This document shows positions 20,060 through 29,595 of a DNA stretch of 64,000 bases, piece by piece. The stretch spans positions 1,160,292 through 1,224,291 of the forward strand of contig NZ_LMUO01000019.1 in NCBI RefSeq assembly GCF_009765905.1, given 5' to 3'. Position numbers and translations under genes: made by a program. How positions within the stretch are numbered: position 1 is the first letter of the stretch; every line of letters begins with the position of its first letter. The notes under the pieces are model-generated. The model worked only from the letters and a program-made list of their open reading frames with translations. It was not told where the DNA came from and searched no databases. The DNA comes from Mucilaginibacter sp. L196 (GTDB lineage Bacteria > Bacteroidota > Bacteroidia > Sphingobacteriales > Sphingobacteriaceae).

Positions 20060-20626
20060 CTAATCGCCTGCTTTTAAAGCATTCAATATTTTTTTGCCAC
20101 GCGATTGTATAGCTGCGGAACCATTAATCATTAAGAATTGCAGTTGATTAGTAAGTTCTTGAGCAATCCATGGGTAACGGTATCGTAAATTGAATAGTGC
20201 TTCAGCAGAAAATACTTTTACCGCTATTAAAACTTTGGGGGCTATCATCCAATCAAAATACTGCTCTATAATGGGTTTAAGATTTTTATTTTGCAGTTGC
20301 TCTTTTACCAATGGATGTATTTTAGGTGATGTAAGGTGCATAATTATTTTGGCGTAATGCCGTTGGCAACTTGAATAGTTAACTTTTGTAAATTGAGTTA
20401 GCAGGTAATCAATTTCAGTTAAACAGGCTAATGGGTTAGATAATATCAAATTTTCCAACAACCAAGCCGCTCGAAACGCAATAGTTTTATTTGGGTAGAA
20501 AGTAAGGTCAATCAAATCACGTAAAGGCAATCCTTGCTCTATGAGTATCGCCTTTAGTTTATTAACCTTAGTTTTGCCAAAAGTAGTGGTCAAGTGTTTA
20601 ATTAACTCTGTTTGCGTCATCATCAT
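20060..20626 (-). CDS. Conserved helical protein of unknown function
   Basis: The frame continues upstream into the opposite M16 gene, but three consecutive ATGs at 20620-20626 follow a good -7 element (20628-20635), so I start there. The ~188-residue product is almost all helical, with spaced segments such as AFRAAWLLENLI and VFSAEALFNLRYRYPWI reminiscent of HEAT-like repeats. I do not recognise a definite family. It is divergent from the M16 peptidase gene. Confidence 0.65.
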   Translation of the reverse strand: MMMTQTELIKHLTTTFGKTKVNKLKAILIEQGLPLRDLIDLTFYPNKTIAFRAAWLLENLILSNPLACLTEIDYLLTQFTKVNYSSCQRHYAKIIMHLTSPKIHPLVKEQLQNKNLKPIIEQYFDWMIAPKVLIAVKVFSAEALFNLRYRYPWIAQELTNQLQFLMINGSAAIQSRGKKILNALKAGD

Positions 20627-20627
20627 A

Positions 20628-20635
20628 CAAAAATA
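20628..20635 (-). promoter_or_regulatory. -7 element for the helical protein gene
   Basis: TATTTTTG on the minus strand lies directly before the three ATG codons, so the message would have almost no leader. Confidence 0.4.
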
Positions 20636-20728
20636 AGTAGTTGATTTTAACCTTAAAATCAAAAAATTTATAACCTTACGCCAAAAATTATACATTTGTT
20701 CACTCGTTTTTAAACGGGGTATTACCAT

Positions 20729-22006
20729 ATGGTTAAATTTAATCGATTCATACTTGATAACGGCCTTCGCGTAATTGTTCACGAAGATCATACAACACCG
20801 ATGGCTGTGCTAAACATACTTTATGATGTTGGCGCACGCGATGAAAACCCTGAGCAAACCGGCTTTGCCCATTTGTTTGAGCATTTGATGTTTGGCGGTT
20901 CAGTCAACATCCCGAGCTATGATGAACCGCTGCAAAGGGTAGGAGGCGAGAATAATGCCTTCACCAGCAATGATATTACCAATTATTATATTACTCTGCC
21001 ATCGGCCAATTTAGAAACCGCTTTTTGGTTGGAGAGTGACCGCATGCTTAACCTGGCGTTCAGCAAAAGAAGCCTTGAGGTACAACGTAATGTAGTTATT
21101 GAAGAGTTTAAGCAGCGCTACCTGAACCAACCTTATGGTGATGTTTGGTTAAAGCTACGCCCTCTCGTTTATAAAAAACATCCTTACCGATGGGCCACTA
21201 TCGGCGAAAAGATAAAGCATATTGAGGATGCCAAAATAGAGGATGTAAAAGCGTTTTTCAAGAAACACTATACCCCGCAAAATGCCATTATGGTTGTTGG
21301 CGGCGATGTTACTTTAGCTCAGGTGAAAGAACTTTCAGAAAAATGGTTTGCCCCGATCCCCGCAGGAGAAAAATATCACCGTAATCTGCCGCAGGAGCCT
21401 GAACAACATGATGAGCGCCGCGAAACGGTTACCGCCAAGGTACCTTTGAATGATGTTTATATCGCTTTCCAGATGGAGGGTCGTTTAGCTCAATCATATT
21501 ATGCTACTGAATTGATGTCCGACATTCTTTCGCGCGGGCATTCGTCACGTTTATATAAAAGCCTGGTAAAGGAAACCCAAATATTTAGCGAGGTACATGC
21601 TTACATCAGTGGTAGTTTAGATACCGGTATGTTTGTATTTGAGGGGAAACCTTTAGAAAACATCAGCATAAAACAAGCCGAAGCAGCAATTTGGGAGCAG
21701 CTAGAGATCTTAAAATCAGGCGAAATCCCTGCTGATGAGCTAACCAAGGTAAAAAACAAAACGGAATCAACCATGATATTCTCCGAAATGTCGCTGTTGG
21801 AAAAGGGGATGAACCTGGCCTGGAACGAATTACTTGGCGATGCTGATTTGATAAATCAAGAAACTGAAAAATATCTTGCCGTTACCGCTGCCGATATAAA
21901 AGAGCAGGCCAACAAATTATTTAGAAGAGATAATTCATCCACACTTATTTACCTGGCTGAATCAGAAAATGCGGAAGTTGATGAAGCCGAAACTATATCT
22001 GCTTAA
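20729..22006 (+). CDS. M16 zinc peptidase, catalytic subunit
   Basis: The inverted zinc motif HLFEH is at residues 48-52 (His48, Glu51 as catalytic base, His52), with the distal Glu in the ENNAFTSNDITNYY region typical of M16B peptidases. No signal peptide is visible, so it is probably cytoplasmic. It is followed by a partner gene lacking the motif, the usual arrangement for a heterodimeric M16B protease (active plus inactive subunit) that degrades peptides. Confidence 0.92.
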   Translation: MVKFNRFILDNGLRVIVHEDHTTPMAVLNILYDVGARDENPEQTGFAHLFEHLMFGGSVNIPSYDEPLQRVGGENNAFTSNDITNYYITLPSANLETAFWLESDRMLNLAFSKRSLEVQRNVVIEEFKQRYLNQPYGDVWLKLRPLVYKKHPYRWATIGEKIKHIEDAKIEDVKAFFKKHYTPQNAIMVVGGDVTLAQVKELSEKWFAPIPAGEKYHRNLPQEPEQHDERRETVTAKVPLNDVYIAFQMEGRLAQSYYATELMSDILSRGHSSRLYKSLVKETQIFSEVHAYISGSLDTGMFVFEGKPLENISIKQAEAAIWEQLEILKSGEIPADELTKVKNKTESTMIFSEMSLLEKGMNLAWNELLGDADLINQETEKYLAVTAADIKEQANKLFRRDNSSTLIYLAESENAEVDEAETISA

Positions 22007-22071
22007 ATATTTTTTTGAATAAGATTTCCGGTCTTGCCCATATTCGGCACATCCGGAATAAAGAACTAAAC

Positions 22072-23349
22072 ATGTTAGAAAGAAAACAAGCGCCTGAATT
22101 TAAGGCTATAGATCATATCAAATTATTACAACCGGAGCATACTAAATTGAGCAACGGTTGCAACATTTATTGCCTTAACTCCGGTGATGCTGAACTGGTT
22201 CGTATTGAATGGATCTTCGGTAATCTGCGTTTTGATCCCGCCAAACCATTATTGAACGCGGCAGTAAACAGCATGCTTACCGATGGCACAAAAACCATGA
22301 ACGCCGCTCAAATTGCTGATGCCATAGATTTTTATGGCGCGTTTTTACAGGCTGAATATGGCTACGATAATTCGGAGGTAACATTATTTAGCCTAAATAA
22401 ACACCTGGCGAGTACTTTGCCTATTGTAAAGGATATTTTCACCAACGCTATTTTTCCTGAAAAGGAATTGGAAACATATGTGCGCAATCAGCAACAAAAG
22501 CTACAAGTAAGCTTACAAAAGAACGATGTTGTTGCCCGTCGCAATTTTAATAAAGCTATTTTTGGCGATACCATTTATGGTTTTGCCGCTGGCGCTGATG
22601 ATTATAAAACGCTTAAGCGCGATGACCTGTTATTACATTATCAGCAAATGTATCAACCTTCAAATTGTACCATTATCATTGCTGGTAAAATAGAAAAGGA
22701 AACCCTGGATCTACTAATTTCCACCTTCGATAAAGGTTGGGATAATACTGATAAAGCAATTGATACAACACAGCCCCCTGTTACACCGGCTGCCGAGCAT
22801 TTTTATCTTACTGAAAAGCCCGATGCTTTGCAATCTGCTATTCGTATGGGTATGCCGCTTATCAATCGTACCCATCATGATTTTCCATCGGTACAGGTTT
22901 TAAATACTGTTTTGGGTGGATATTTTGGTTCAAGGTTAATGGCCAATATCCGCGAGGATAAAGGTTATACCTACGGGATAGGGTCAGGCATGAGTTCATT
23001 AAAACATGCAGGCACACTATTCATCGCTACAGAAGTTGGTGCCGAGGTTTGCAAAGCTGCTGTAACAGAAATTGAGAAAGAGATTAACATTCTTAAAAAA
23101 GAATTGATACCTGAAGATGAGCTTGCCTTAGTGAAAAACTATCTGCTAGGCTCATTATTAGGCAGCCTGGAAAATGTTTTTTCTCATGCTGATAAATTCA
23201 AAACCTTGCATTTCGCTGGATTAGGTTATGAATATTATGACCGTTATACCGAAGTTATTAAAACCATTAATGCCGATGAGCTACTTAAATTAGCTAATCA
23301 GTACCTGGATTTTAATAAATTTTATAAAGTGATTGTAGGTAAATATTGA
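22072..23349 (+). CDS. M16 peptidase-like, non-catalytic partner
   Basis: M16 fold, but the position of HxxEH holds LNAAVNSMLTDGT with no zinc ligands, so it is almost certainly catalytically dead. It keeps the substrate-closing segment RLMANIREDKGYTYGI (R and Y residues) that M16B partners use to complete the active site. A TTG start exists at 22015, but ATG 22072 gives the start LERKQAPEF expected of the family. Lies 65 bp after the catalytic subunit and ends before a terminator. Confidence 0.9.
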   Translation: MLERKQAPEFKAIDHIKLLQPEHTKLSNGCNIYCLNSGDAELVRIEWIFGNLRFDPAKPLLNAAVNSMLTDGTKTMNAAQIADAIDFYGAFLQAEYGYDNSEVTLFSLNKHLASTLPIVKDIFTNAIFPEKELETYVRNQQQKLQVSLQKNDVVARRNFNKAIFGDTIYGFAAGADDYKTLKRDDLLLHYQQMYQPSNCTIIIAGKIEKETLDLLISTFDKGWDNTDKAIDTTQPPVTPAAEHFYLTEKPDALQSAIRMGMPLINRTHHDFPSVQVLNTVLGGYFGSRLMANIREDKGYTYGIGSGMSSLKHAGTLFIATEVGAEVCKAAVTEIEKEINILKKELIPEDELALVKNYLLGSLLGSLENVFSHADKFKTLHFAGLGYEYYDRYTEVIKTINADELLKLANQYLDFNKFYKVIVGKY

Positions 23350-23395
23350 TAAACGGAATTATCATCCGCAAATCATCAAATCAATAATTCTAAAG

Positions 23396-23422
23396 TCGGG
23401 TATTCAAAACCCGATTTTTTTT
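23396..23422 (+). terminator. Terminator of the M16 operon
   Basis: TCGGGT (23396-23401) and ACCCGA (23409-23414) form a hairpin followed by eight T residues; the T run ends two bases before the guaB -7 element. Confidence 0.8.
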
Positions 23423-23423
23423 G

Positions 23424-23431
23424 TACCTTTG
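23424..23431 (+). promoter_or_regulatory. guaB -7 element
   Basis: TACCTTTG, an exact TAnnTTTG match, lies 26 bases before the guaB ATG and directly after the preceding terminator. Confidence 0.55.
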
Positions 23432-23456
23432 TCCTGCAAATAATAAAATATTTGCC

Positions 23457-24926
23457 ATGCAATCAAACCCCTCCAAATTTGTTGCCGAAGGTTTAACCTA
23501 CGATGATGTCCTGCTACTTCCCGCTTACTCTGAAGTGTTACCACGTGAGGTTGACACCAGTTCTTATTTAACAAAAAAAATAAAAATAAACATTCCGTTG
23601 GTTTCAGCGGCAATGGATACTGTTACCGAAGCTGCTTTGGCAATTGCTATGGCGCAGGCCGGTGGTTTAGGTATGCTTCATAAAAATATGAGCATCCAAC
23701 GCCAGGCTGATGAGGTTCGTAAAGTAAAACGTTCTGAAAGCGGAATGATACAGGACCCGGTTACACTACATGAAAATGCTTTATTGGGTGATGCTTTCAA
23801 AATAATGAAAGAATACCGCATTGGTGGTATCCCGGTAATTGACGGCAATGGCAAATTGAAAGGAATCCTGACTAACCGCGATCTTCGTTTTGAGAAAGAC
23901 GCTACCAAACCGGTAAGTGAGATCATGACCAAAACTGATCTGATCACCGCGCCAAAAGGAACAACTTTAGTACAAGCTGAAGAGATCTTGCAAAACCATA
24001 AAATTGAGAAACTGCCTGTTGTTGATGCAAGCGGGGTTTTAATAGGTTTGATCACCTTTAAGGATATTCAAAAATTCAGAAATTTCCCGAATGCCTGTAA
24101 AGACGAGCATGGCCGCTTACGTGTAGGTGCTGCTGTTGGTGTTACTGCCGATACTATGGAGAGGGTAGAAGCATTATACAAAGCAGGTGTTGACGTTATT
24201 GCTATTGATACTGCTCACGGTCACTCATTAGGTGTAATCAATAAATTAAAAGAAGTAAAAGCCGCATACCCAGATTTGCAAGTTATTGCAGGTAACGTAG
24301 CAACCGGTGAAGCTGCCTTAGCTTTAGCCAATGCAGGTGCGGATGGTGTAAAAGTGGGTATCGGTCCGGGTTCTATTTGTACAACCCGTATTATTGCAGG
24401 TGTAGGTGTACCTCAATTATATGCAGTATACGAATGTGCCGAGGCTTTAAAAGGTACAGGTGTACCTGTTATTGCTGATGGTGGTATAAAACACACAGGC
24501 GATATTGCGAAAGCTATCGCCGCAGGTGCTGGATCGATCATGGCAGGTTCATTATTTGCAGGCGTTGAAGAATCACCGGGCGAAAGCATTATTTACGAAG
24601 GCCGCCGTTTTAAATCATACCGTGGTATGGGTTCAATCGAAGCGATGGAATCAGGTTCAAAAGACCGTTATTTTCAGGATGTGGAAGATGATATTAAAAA
24701 ATTGGTTCCTGAAGGTATAGTAGGTCGTGTACCATTCAAAGGAACATTAGCTGAGGTAGTTTATCAATACGTTGGTGGCTTACGCGCCAGCATGGGCTAT
24801 TGCGGTGCTAAGGACATCCCAACATTACAAAACGCTAAATTTGTTCGCATAACATCTTCAGGTATCCGTGAATCACATCCACATGATATTACGATAACTA
24901 AGGAAGCTCCGAATTATACAAGATAA
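23457..24926 (+). CDS. guaB: Inosine-5'-monophosphate dehydrogenase
   Basis: Oxidises IMP to XMP, the committing step to GMP. Two CBS domains sit within the barrel (about residues 95-215); the catalytic Cys308 is in GSICTTR and the flap region carries GGLRASMGYCGA. At 489 residues it is normal. An upstream TTG would place the start inside the promoter, so ATG 23457 is chosen. Expressed alone from a promoter fused to the preceding terminator. Confidence 0.97.
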   Translation: MQSNPSKFVAEGLTYDDVLLLPAYSEVLPREVDTSSYLTKKIKINIPLVSAAMDTVTEAALAIAMAQAGGLGMLHKNMSIQRQADEVRKVKRSESGMIQDPVTLHENALLGDAFKIMKEYRIGGIPVIDGNGKLKGILTNRDLRFEKDATKPVSEIMTKTDLITAPKGTTLVQAEEILQNHKIEKLPVVDASGVLIGLITFKDIQKFRNFPNACKDEHGRLRVGAAVGVTADTMERVEALYKAGVDVIAIDTAHGHSLGVINKLKEVKAAYPDLQVIAGNVATGEAALALANAGADGVKVGIGPGSICTTRIIAGVGVPQLYAVYECAEALKGTGVPVIADGGIKHTGDIAKAIAAGAGSIMAGSLFAGVEESPGESIIYEGRRFKSYRGMGSIEAMESGSKDRYFQDVEDDIKKLVPEGIVGRVPFKGTLAEVVYQYVGGLRASMGYCGAKDIPTLQNAKFVRITSSGIRESHPHDITITKEAPNYTR

Positions 24927-24943
24927 TAATATTCAATTCCCTC

Positions 24944-25022
24944 ATTGTCATTCTGAGCGTAGCGAAGAATCTATACGGTGTAAACTACTTTACAGATTCT
25001 TCGCTACGCTCAGAATGACAAT
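24944..25022. repeat. Perfect 29-bp inverted repeat, intergenic palindromic element
   Basis: Arms at 24944-24972 and 24994-25022 are exact reverse complements with a 21-base loop. The core GAGCGTAGCGAAGAATC recurs at 37215. It lies 18 bp after the guaB stop and has no T run, so it is not a standard terminator. Confidence 0.9.
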
Positions 25023-25027
25023 TTTGT

Positions 25028-25140
25028 GTACTGTACCTTGATACAAGTGAAACACTTGGTACATTCGGTACACTTTTTACCCTAAAAACACCCTTTAAAG
25101 TACCAAAAACGCGGTTATTAGACCTGTTTTTCACCTCAAA
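25028..25140 (+). repeat. Dispersed GTACC-rich repeat, copy 1
   Basis: About 110 bases similar to the reverse complement of 60668-60779. The 16-base core TGAAACACTTGGTACA (25048-25063) is identical in both, and GTACCAAAAA-GCGGTT further on is shared with small gaps. The rest of 25140-25210 is AT-rich and holds no gene. Confidence 0.7.
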
Positions 25141-25211
25141 TCGACCTTAAAAACATCAAATTTGGCCTAAAAAACCTCGATTTTAGCTCATTTTTACCTT
25201 AAATTTCATCA

Positions 25212-25248
25212 AAAAAAGCACAAAATTCACCTTATTGTGTGCTTTTTT
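25212..25248. terminator. Bidirectional terminator between guaB and the small FUSC gene
   Basis: AAAAAAGCACA (25212-25222) pairs with TGTGCTTTTTT (25238-25248), giving A and T tracts on both sides. Confidence 0.75.
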
Positions 25249-25299
25249 ATAGCAAATATGTTTCAAAATGAAACAGGAAAATTCTATTGTAAACGGTTT

Positions 25300-25800
25300 T
25301 TATTTACCTTTCTTTACAAACCACTTCTCCGGCTTTAGCCAGTTGAAGGCCAGTGTTATAAATAAAGCCACCACGCATCCCGCCACTACGCAAACCACCC
25401 GCTCCAAAGCGATATACCAATGTTTGGTTTGCTCTACCTGTAAAGTAACAATGATCAATCCGGCAAGGGCGCTCCTGATCGTGCTGCTTATTTTAAATCC
25501 GATGCCTAAAAAAATGGTGATGATAATACCTATGCAAATGATGGCTAGCTCGGGCAATTGAAGCGGGTAGAGGCAGATACCAACACCGCAACCCAATGCA
25601 TTCGCTTTAATACGATCATAAGCCTGGTTGTTGGTGCTATCAATCGAGGTAGCTAACGCTACCGAAACCAGCGACCAGTAAAAAGGGTATTGCGGAATTG
25701 CTGTATATAAAACATAGCAGATAATAACACCTAACAGGCATTTTATAATATAAATCACATGCGATAAATACTCCGATTTGTTCAGTTGAAAAATGCTCAT
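25300..25800 (-). CDS. Small FUSC-family membrane protein
   Basis: 166 residues with about five hydrophobic segments, and a family-like start segment TAIPQYPFYWSLVSVALA followed by a GCGVG glycine turn. It corresponds to only one membrane half of the large FUSC proteins such as the one at 2867, so it may work as a homo-oligomer. Substrate unknown. The 163-bp gap on its start side holds no gene. Confidence 0.8.
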   Translation of the reverse strand: MSIFQLNKSEYLSHVIYIIKCLLGVIICYVLYTAIPQYPFYWSLVSVALATSIDSTNNQAYDRIKANALGCGVGICLYPLQLPELAIICIGIIITIFLGIGFKISSTIRSALAGLIIVTLQVEQTKHWYIALERVVCVVAGCVVALFITLAFNWLKPEKWFVKKGK

Positions 25801-25963
25801 GCATGTGCTAAATTATACAGGTAACTAGTGAATTTCATAACCAATCAAAGTTAAATTATTTGCATAGTTTCGATCATTATTTATATGATTTAAACTTAAT
25901 CAAAATTTCTTTTTTCCGTTTTATTCCTATCTTGCTACCTGATACTGACACTAAAGTTTAAAA

Positions 25964-27448
25964 ATGTCTCCAGCTGTATTATTATCCTTTATCATCGGTT
26001 ACTTTTTGGTATTGCTGGTTATATCATACCTAACCTCGCGCAAATCCACCGATAACGATACCTTTTTTGTGGCCAACCGCAATTCAAAATGGTATTTGGT
26101 TGCCTTCGGGATGATCGGTACAGCACTGAGCGGGGTAACATTTATATCCGTTCCCGGTAAAGTTGGCGCACCAACTGGGGATCAATTCGAATACTTCCAG
26201 TTTGTGTTAGGTAACGCCGCTGGGTTTATTGTAGTGGCTACGGTATTGCTGCCATTGTACTATCGTTTACAATTAACCTCTATTTATAGCTATATTGAAG
26301 GCGTTTTAGGAAAGTGGAGCTATAAAACCGCTGCGGGGATATTTTTAATCAGTCGCATTATTGGCTCGGCGTTTCGGCTTTATTTGGTGGTGATCGTGTT
26401 GCAGAAGTTTATTTTTGATAGTTATCATATTCCTTTCGCCGTTACCGGGATGATATGCCTGTTGCTTATCTGGCTGTATACTTTTAAAGGTGGACTTAAG
26501 ACTATCATTATTACTGATAGTTTGCAAACCTTATTCCTGGTATCATCGGTATTCTTATCCATCTATTTTATCTGCCGAAGCCTTAATTTAAATGCTATTG
26601 ATGCCTTCGAGGCGGTGAAAAACAGCAGCTACTCCAAAATATTCTTCTGGGATAATTTCATGACCAGTAAATTCTTTTTCGCCAAGGCATTTTTAGGGGG
26701 CATGTTTATCACCATAGCCATGGTAGGCCTCGATCAGGATTTGATGCAGAAGAACCTCAGCTTGAAAAATATCCGCGAAGCGAAAAAAAACATGTTCAGC
26801 TTTACGGCTGTTTTCGTGGTGATCAATATTTTCTTTTTAAGTGTGGGCGCTTTGCTATATATGTATGCCGCTCACTACGGTATTAAGGTTGATAAAACAG
26901 ATTATCTATATCCAACCATCGCCCTGCAATATTTGGGTATAGTACCCGCTATGATATTTATGCTGGGATTAACCGCGGCTACTTTCGCGACTACAGATTC
27001 AGCATTAACGGCTTTGACTACATCTTTTTGTGTTGATTTTTTAGGCTTCGCGAAAGGTGATACCATGAACAGTAAGAAAAAAGTGAATACCCGGCATTTT
27101 GTGCATGTGGGCTTTTCGTTTTTAATGTTGTTAACCATTATCATATTTAACGCTATTAATAATAAAGCTGTGGTTACGGCTATTTTCTCGGTAGCATCGT
27201 ATACTTATGGGCCTTTATTGGGTTTGTATTGCTTCGGGTTGTTTTTTAGTAAGCGACAGGTTTTTGATAAACTGGTGCCGTTTATTTGTTTGATCTCACC
27301 GGCAATATGTTACTTTTTAAGTTCACACTCAAGCCAGTTATTCGGTTATACTTTTGATAACGAGCTGATCATTGTTAACGGGCTGATCACCATGCTTGGC
27401 TTGCTGATCACTTCATCTCCCAAAACAAAAACCGTAGTTTCCAATTAA
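25964..27448 (+). CDS. Sodium:solute symporter (SSS family)
   Basis: About 13 hydrophobic helices over 494 residues; SSS features include the first-helix region YFLVLLVISYLTSRK, the GMIGTALSGVTFISVPG segment and ATFATTDSALTALTTSF, corresponding to the Na+-binding helix with consecutive Ser/Thr. Imports a solute with Na+; the substrate cannot be read from sequence. 24 bp ahead of the LOG gene, so possibly co-transcribed. Confidence 0.9.
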   Translation: MSPAVLLSFIIGYFLVLLVISYLTSRKSTDNDTFFVANRNSKWYLVAFGMIGTALSGVTFISVPGKVGAPTGDQFEYFQFVLGNAAGFIVVATVLLPLYYRLQLTSIYSYIEGVLGKWSYKTAAGIFLISRIIGSAFRLYLVVIVLQKFIFDSYHIPFAVTGMICLLLIWLYTFKGGLKTIIITDSLQTLFLVSSVFLSIYFICRSLNLNAIDAFEAVKNSSYSKIFFWDNFMTSKFFFAKAFLGGMFITIAMVGLDQDLMQKNLSLKNIREAKKNMFSFTAVFVVINIFFLSVGALLYMYAAHYGIKVDKTDYLYPTIALQYLGIVPAMIFMLGLTAATFATTDSALTALTTSFCVDFLGFAKGDTMNSKKKVNTRHFVHVGFSFLMLLTIIIFNAINNKAVVTAIFSVASYTYGPLLGLYCFGLFFSKRQVFDKLVPFICLISPAICYFLSSHSSQLFGYTFDNELIIVNGLITMLGLLITSSPKTKTVVSN

Positions 27449-27472
27449 TACTTTTTACTCTATTTATATACT

Positions 27473-28180
27473 ATGACAAATGATGATAAAATAAGGCGCG
27501 CGTTTGAAAATAAAGACTGGCAGGAAATTAAGGTTACCGACTCCTGGCAGATATTTAAAATAATGGCTGAGTTTGTTGATGGCTTTGATAAACTGGCTAA
27601 GATAGGGCCGTGCGTATCTATATTCGGTTCGGCGCGTACGCATAATGATAATAAATATTATCAAATATCTGAGACCTGTGCCCGCTTACTTTCTGAGCGT
27701 GGTTATGGTGTAATTTCTGGTGGTGGGCCGGGCATTATGGAGGCAGCTAACAAAGGCGCTTTTGAAGCCGGTGGTAAATCAGTAGGCTTAAACATAGAGT
27801 TGCCATTTGAGCAGTTTCACAACAGGTACATCGACCGGGATAAAATACTGGACTTTGACTACTTTTTTGTACGTAAAGTGATGTTTATGAAGTATTCGCA
27901 AGGTTTCATCGTATTACCGGGCGGTTTTGGTACCATGGATGAGGCTTTCGAGGCGATGACCCTGATCCAAACCGGGAAGATAGCCCGTTTTCCGATTGTT
28001 TTTGTTGGGGTAGATTACTGGGGCGGACTGTTTGATTGGGTTAAAAAGAATATGCTGGAGCATGAACATAACATAGCGCCAGATGACCTGAATTTGTATC
28101 GTTTAGTTGATACCGCTGAGGAGGCAACAGATCATATTTTCCGTTTCTACGATAAATATGTGCTGAAACCTAACTTTTAA
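27473..28180 (+). CDS. LOG-family Rossmann protein (TIGR00730)
   Basis: The two signature motifs are present: GGGPGIMEAANKGA for nucleotide binding and PGGFGTMDEAFE for catalysis. Members hydrolyse nucleoside monophosphates (cytokinin-type or AMP) to base and ribose 5-phosphate. 235 residues, with a ~55-residue N-terminal addition before the fold. Role here is likely nucleotide turnover. Confidence 0.88.
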   Translation: MTNDDKIRRAFENKDWQEIKVTDSWQIFKIMAEFVDGFDKLAKIGPCVSIFGSARTHNDNKYYQISETCARLLSERGYGVISGGGPGIMEAANKGAFEAGGKSVGLNIELPFEQFHNRYIDRDKILDFDYFFVRKVMFMKYSQGFIVLPGGFGTMDEAFEAMTLIQTGKIARFPIVFVGVDYWGGLFDWVKKNMLEHEHNIAPDDLNLYRLVDTAEEATDHIFRFYDKYVLKPNF

Positions 28181-28258
28181 AGGTGCTAATAAGATTGGTA
28201 CAATAGTTGCATTGTTTGCTGTATATAAAATTATAACCAAACAATCTAACATAAAACC

Positions 28259-28738
28259 ATGAGCACAAAAAGCACTAAACCTGAAACAAAAGGATTTTTT
28301 GAAAAGGTTAAAGAAACAATTGAAAATCTTTGGGATGATACAAAAGACAATGCCGAAGAGCTAAAAGATAAAGCAGGAGATAAATTAAACAGCATTAAAA
28401 AGTCGGTAGCGGATAAAAAAGAAACTGTTGCTGAAAAGGCAACTGCCACTAAAGCTACCGTTGATCACAAAGCATCTGTTGCTGCAACCAAAGCTAAAAG
28501 TACTGCAGCCGATGTAAAAGCCAAAGCTGATACCAAAGCGAAAGAAATAACCGCAAAAGTAAAAACTGAAGCTGCATCTGCCAAAAAAGAAGCGGCAAAC
28601 GTAAAAGCTAAAGCAGTTACCAAAGCAAAAACAATAAGCGATAAAGCAAAAAGTGAAACCGCAACAGCTAAAAAAACGATAGCTGCAAAAGCAGGGGCCG
28701 CTAAAACTACTGTAAGAAAAGCCGTTGCTGCGAAGTAA
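28259..28738 (+). CDS. Lys/Ala-rich LEA- or histone H1-like protein
   Basis: 159 residues dominated by A, K, T, E and V in repeats of about 11 residues (KAKADTKAKE, KAKAVTKAKT), strongly predicted as a single long helix with high positive charge towards the C-terminus (KTTVRKAVAAK). The N-terminal 45 residues resemble YtxH/apolipoprotein-like segments (FFEKVKETIENLWDDTKD). Either DNA binding or stress protection (LEA-like) is possible. Followed by a strong terminator. Confidence 0.75.
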   Translation: MSTKSTKPETKGFFEKVKETIENLWDDTKDNAEELKDKAGDKLNSIKKSVADKKETVAEKATATKATVDHKASVAATKAKSTAADVKAKADTKAKEITAKVKTEAASAKKEAANVKAKAVTKAKTISDKAKSETATAKKTIAAKAGAAKTTVRKAVAAK

Positions 28739-28770
28739 CTATTCTGCATCTCCCAAAATAGGAGAATTAT

Positions 28771-28799
28771 AAAAAGGCGATGAATATCATCGCCTTTTT
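28771..28799. terminator. Intrinsic terminator
   Basis: AAAAAGGCGATGA pairs with TCATCGCCTTTTT around a three-base loop. The same GGCGATGA core appears in the terminator at 8479. Confidence 0.85.
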
Positions 28800-28892
28800 C
28801 TGTTTCAAATAACAGGTATTTTCTCTTTTAAATTAAAACCTATAATTTATGCGATTGTTATTATAGCATTGCTAACCATAAACTATACTAAC

Positions 28893-29072
28893 ATGGCAAA
28901 ATATTCAGAAAAAGCAGGGGAAAAAGTAGAAAAAACCATGCACGAAATGAAAGAGGGAAAGCTTAAAAGCGGCAACAGCGATAAAAAAGTGACCTCACGA
29001 AAACAGGCCATCGCGATAGGATTATCTGAAGCGCGAAAAGAAGGGGCTAAAGTACCTAAAAAGAAATCTTAA
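28893..29072 (+). CDS. DUF6496 small basic protein
   Basis: 59 residues starting AKYSEKAGEKVEKTMHEMKEG and ending AIGLSEARKEGAKVPKKKS, the full pattern of DUF6496, a small very basic protein common in proteobacteria and Bacteroidota. The ATG at 28893 is preferred to an upstream TTG. Function unknown; charge suggests nucleic-acid contact. Ends at a terminator (29077-29113). Confidence 0.85.
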   Translation: MAKYSEKAGEKVEKTMHEMKEGKLKSGNSDKKVTSRKQAIAIGLSEARKEGAKVPKKKS

Positions 29073-29076
29073 TAAT

Positions 29077-29113
29077 GAAAAAGCCAGATTGGTAATACTA
29101 ACCTGGCTTTTTA
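29077..29113. terminator. Terminator after the DUF6496 gene
   Basis: AAAAGCCAG and CTGGCTTTTT form a stem with a T run, between convergent small genes. Confidence 0.75.
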
Positions 29114-29128
29114 GTTTAAATGTAGATA

Positions 29129-29275
29129 TTATGCCCTGCGAATAACGCCAAGGATTAATGCTATGATAGCGATTATCAATAATACGTGAATGATTCCGCC
29201 TGCTGAATAAGCGAAAAATCCGATAGCCCAGCATATTACCAGGATGACTGCAATGATGTACAATAGGTTTGTCAT
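29129..29275 (-). CDS. lmo0937-type mini membrane protein
   Basis: A 48-codon gene beginning MTNLLYIIAVILVI and ending IIALILGVIRRA, with two hydrophobic helices separated by AYSAGGIIH. This is the pattern of the lmo0937/DUF5670 family of tiny membrane proteins, often stress-induced. Convergent with the DUF6496 gene. Function unknown. Confidence 0.8.
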   Translation of the reverse strand: MTNLLYIIAVILVICWAIGFFAYSAGGIIHVLLIIAIIALILGVIRRA

Positions 29276-29572
29276 GGTTTTGTTGTGTTAGTTTCATTAG
29301 TATCATCTAAAACCATTCCATAACGTTATTTCTTTTGTAATGTGCTTATTTATAAGTAATAATCTATTTATACTGTTTGATATTATTAATATTATTTAAA
29401 ATAATAGTCGTTTTTTGTCGTGCATTTAGGGCAGGTTAATTTTTATAGTTATTATTATCAAAACACCTTTTAGTAAGCTTAAGTTTAGGTCTATAGCATT
29501 CTGTTCAAAGCCCTAAAAAGAATGTTTAAACAGATAGATTAGATATTACATGGGCATTACATTTACATTTCT
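29276..29572. other. AT-rich gap before mqnE
   Basis: About 300 bases, very AT-rich, with no gene and no hairpin of note. It should hold the promoter of the mini-protein on the left and that of mqnE on the right. Confidence 0.5.
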
Positions 29573-29580
29573 TACTTTTG
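29573..29580 (+). promoter_or_regulatory. mqnE -7 element
   Basis: TACTTTTG matches TAnnTTTG and is 16 bases before the ATG at 29596; it overlaps the alternative TTG start at 29578, which is therefore unlikely. Confidence 0.5.
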
Positions 29581-29595
29581 TACAAAGGATTTTTA

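Noticed and set aside
24944..25022. Inverted repeat as a guaB terminator
   Set aside because: Long perfect stem but no T run; a conventional terminator is present at 25212.
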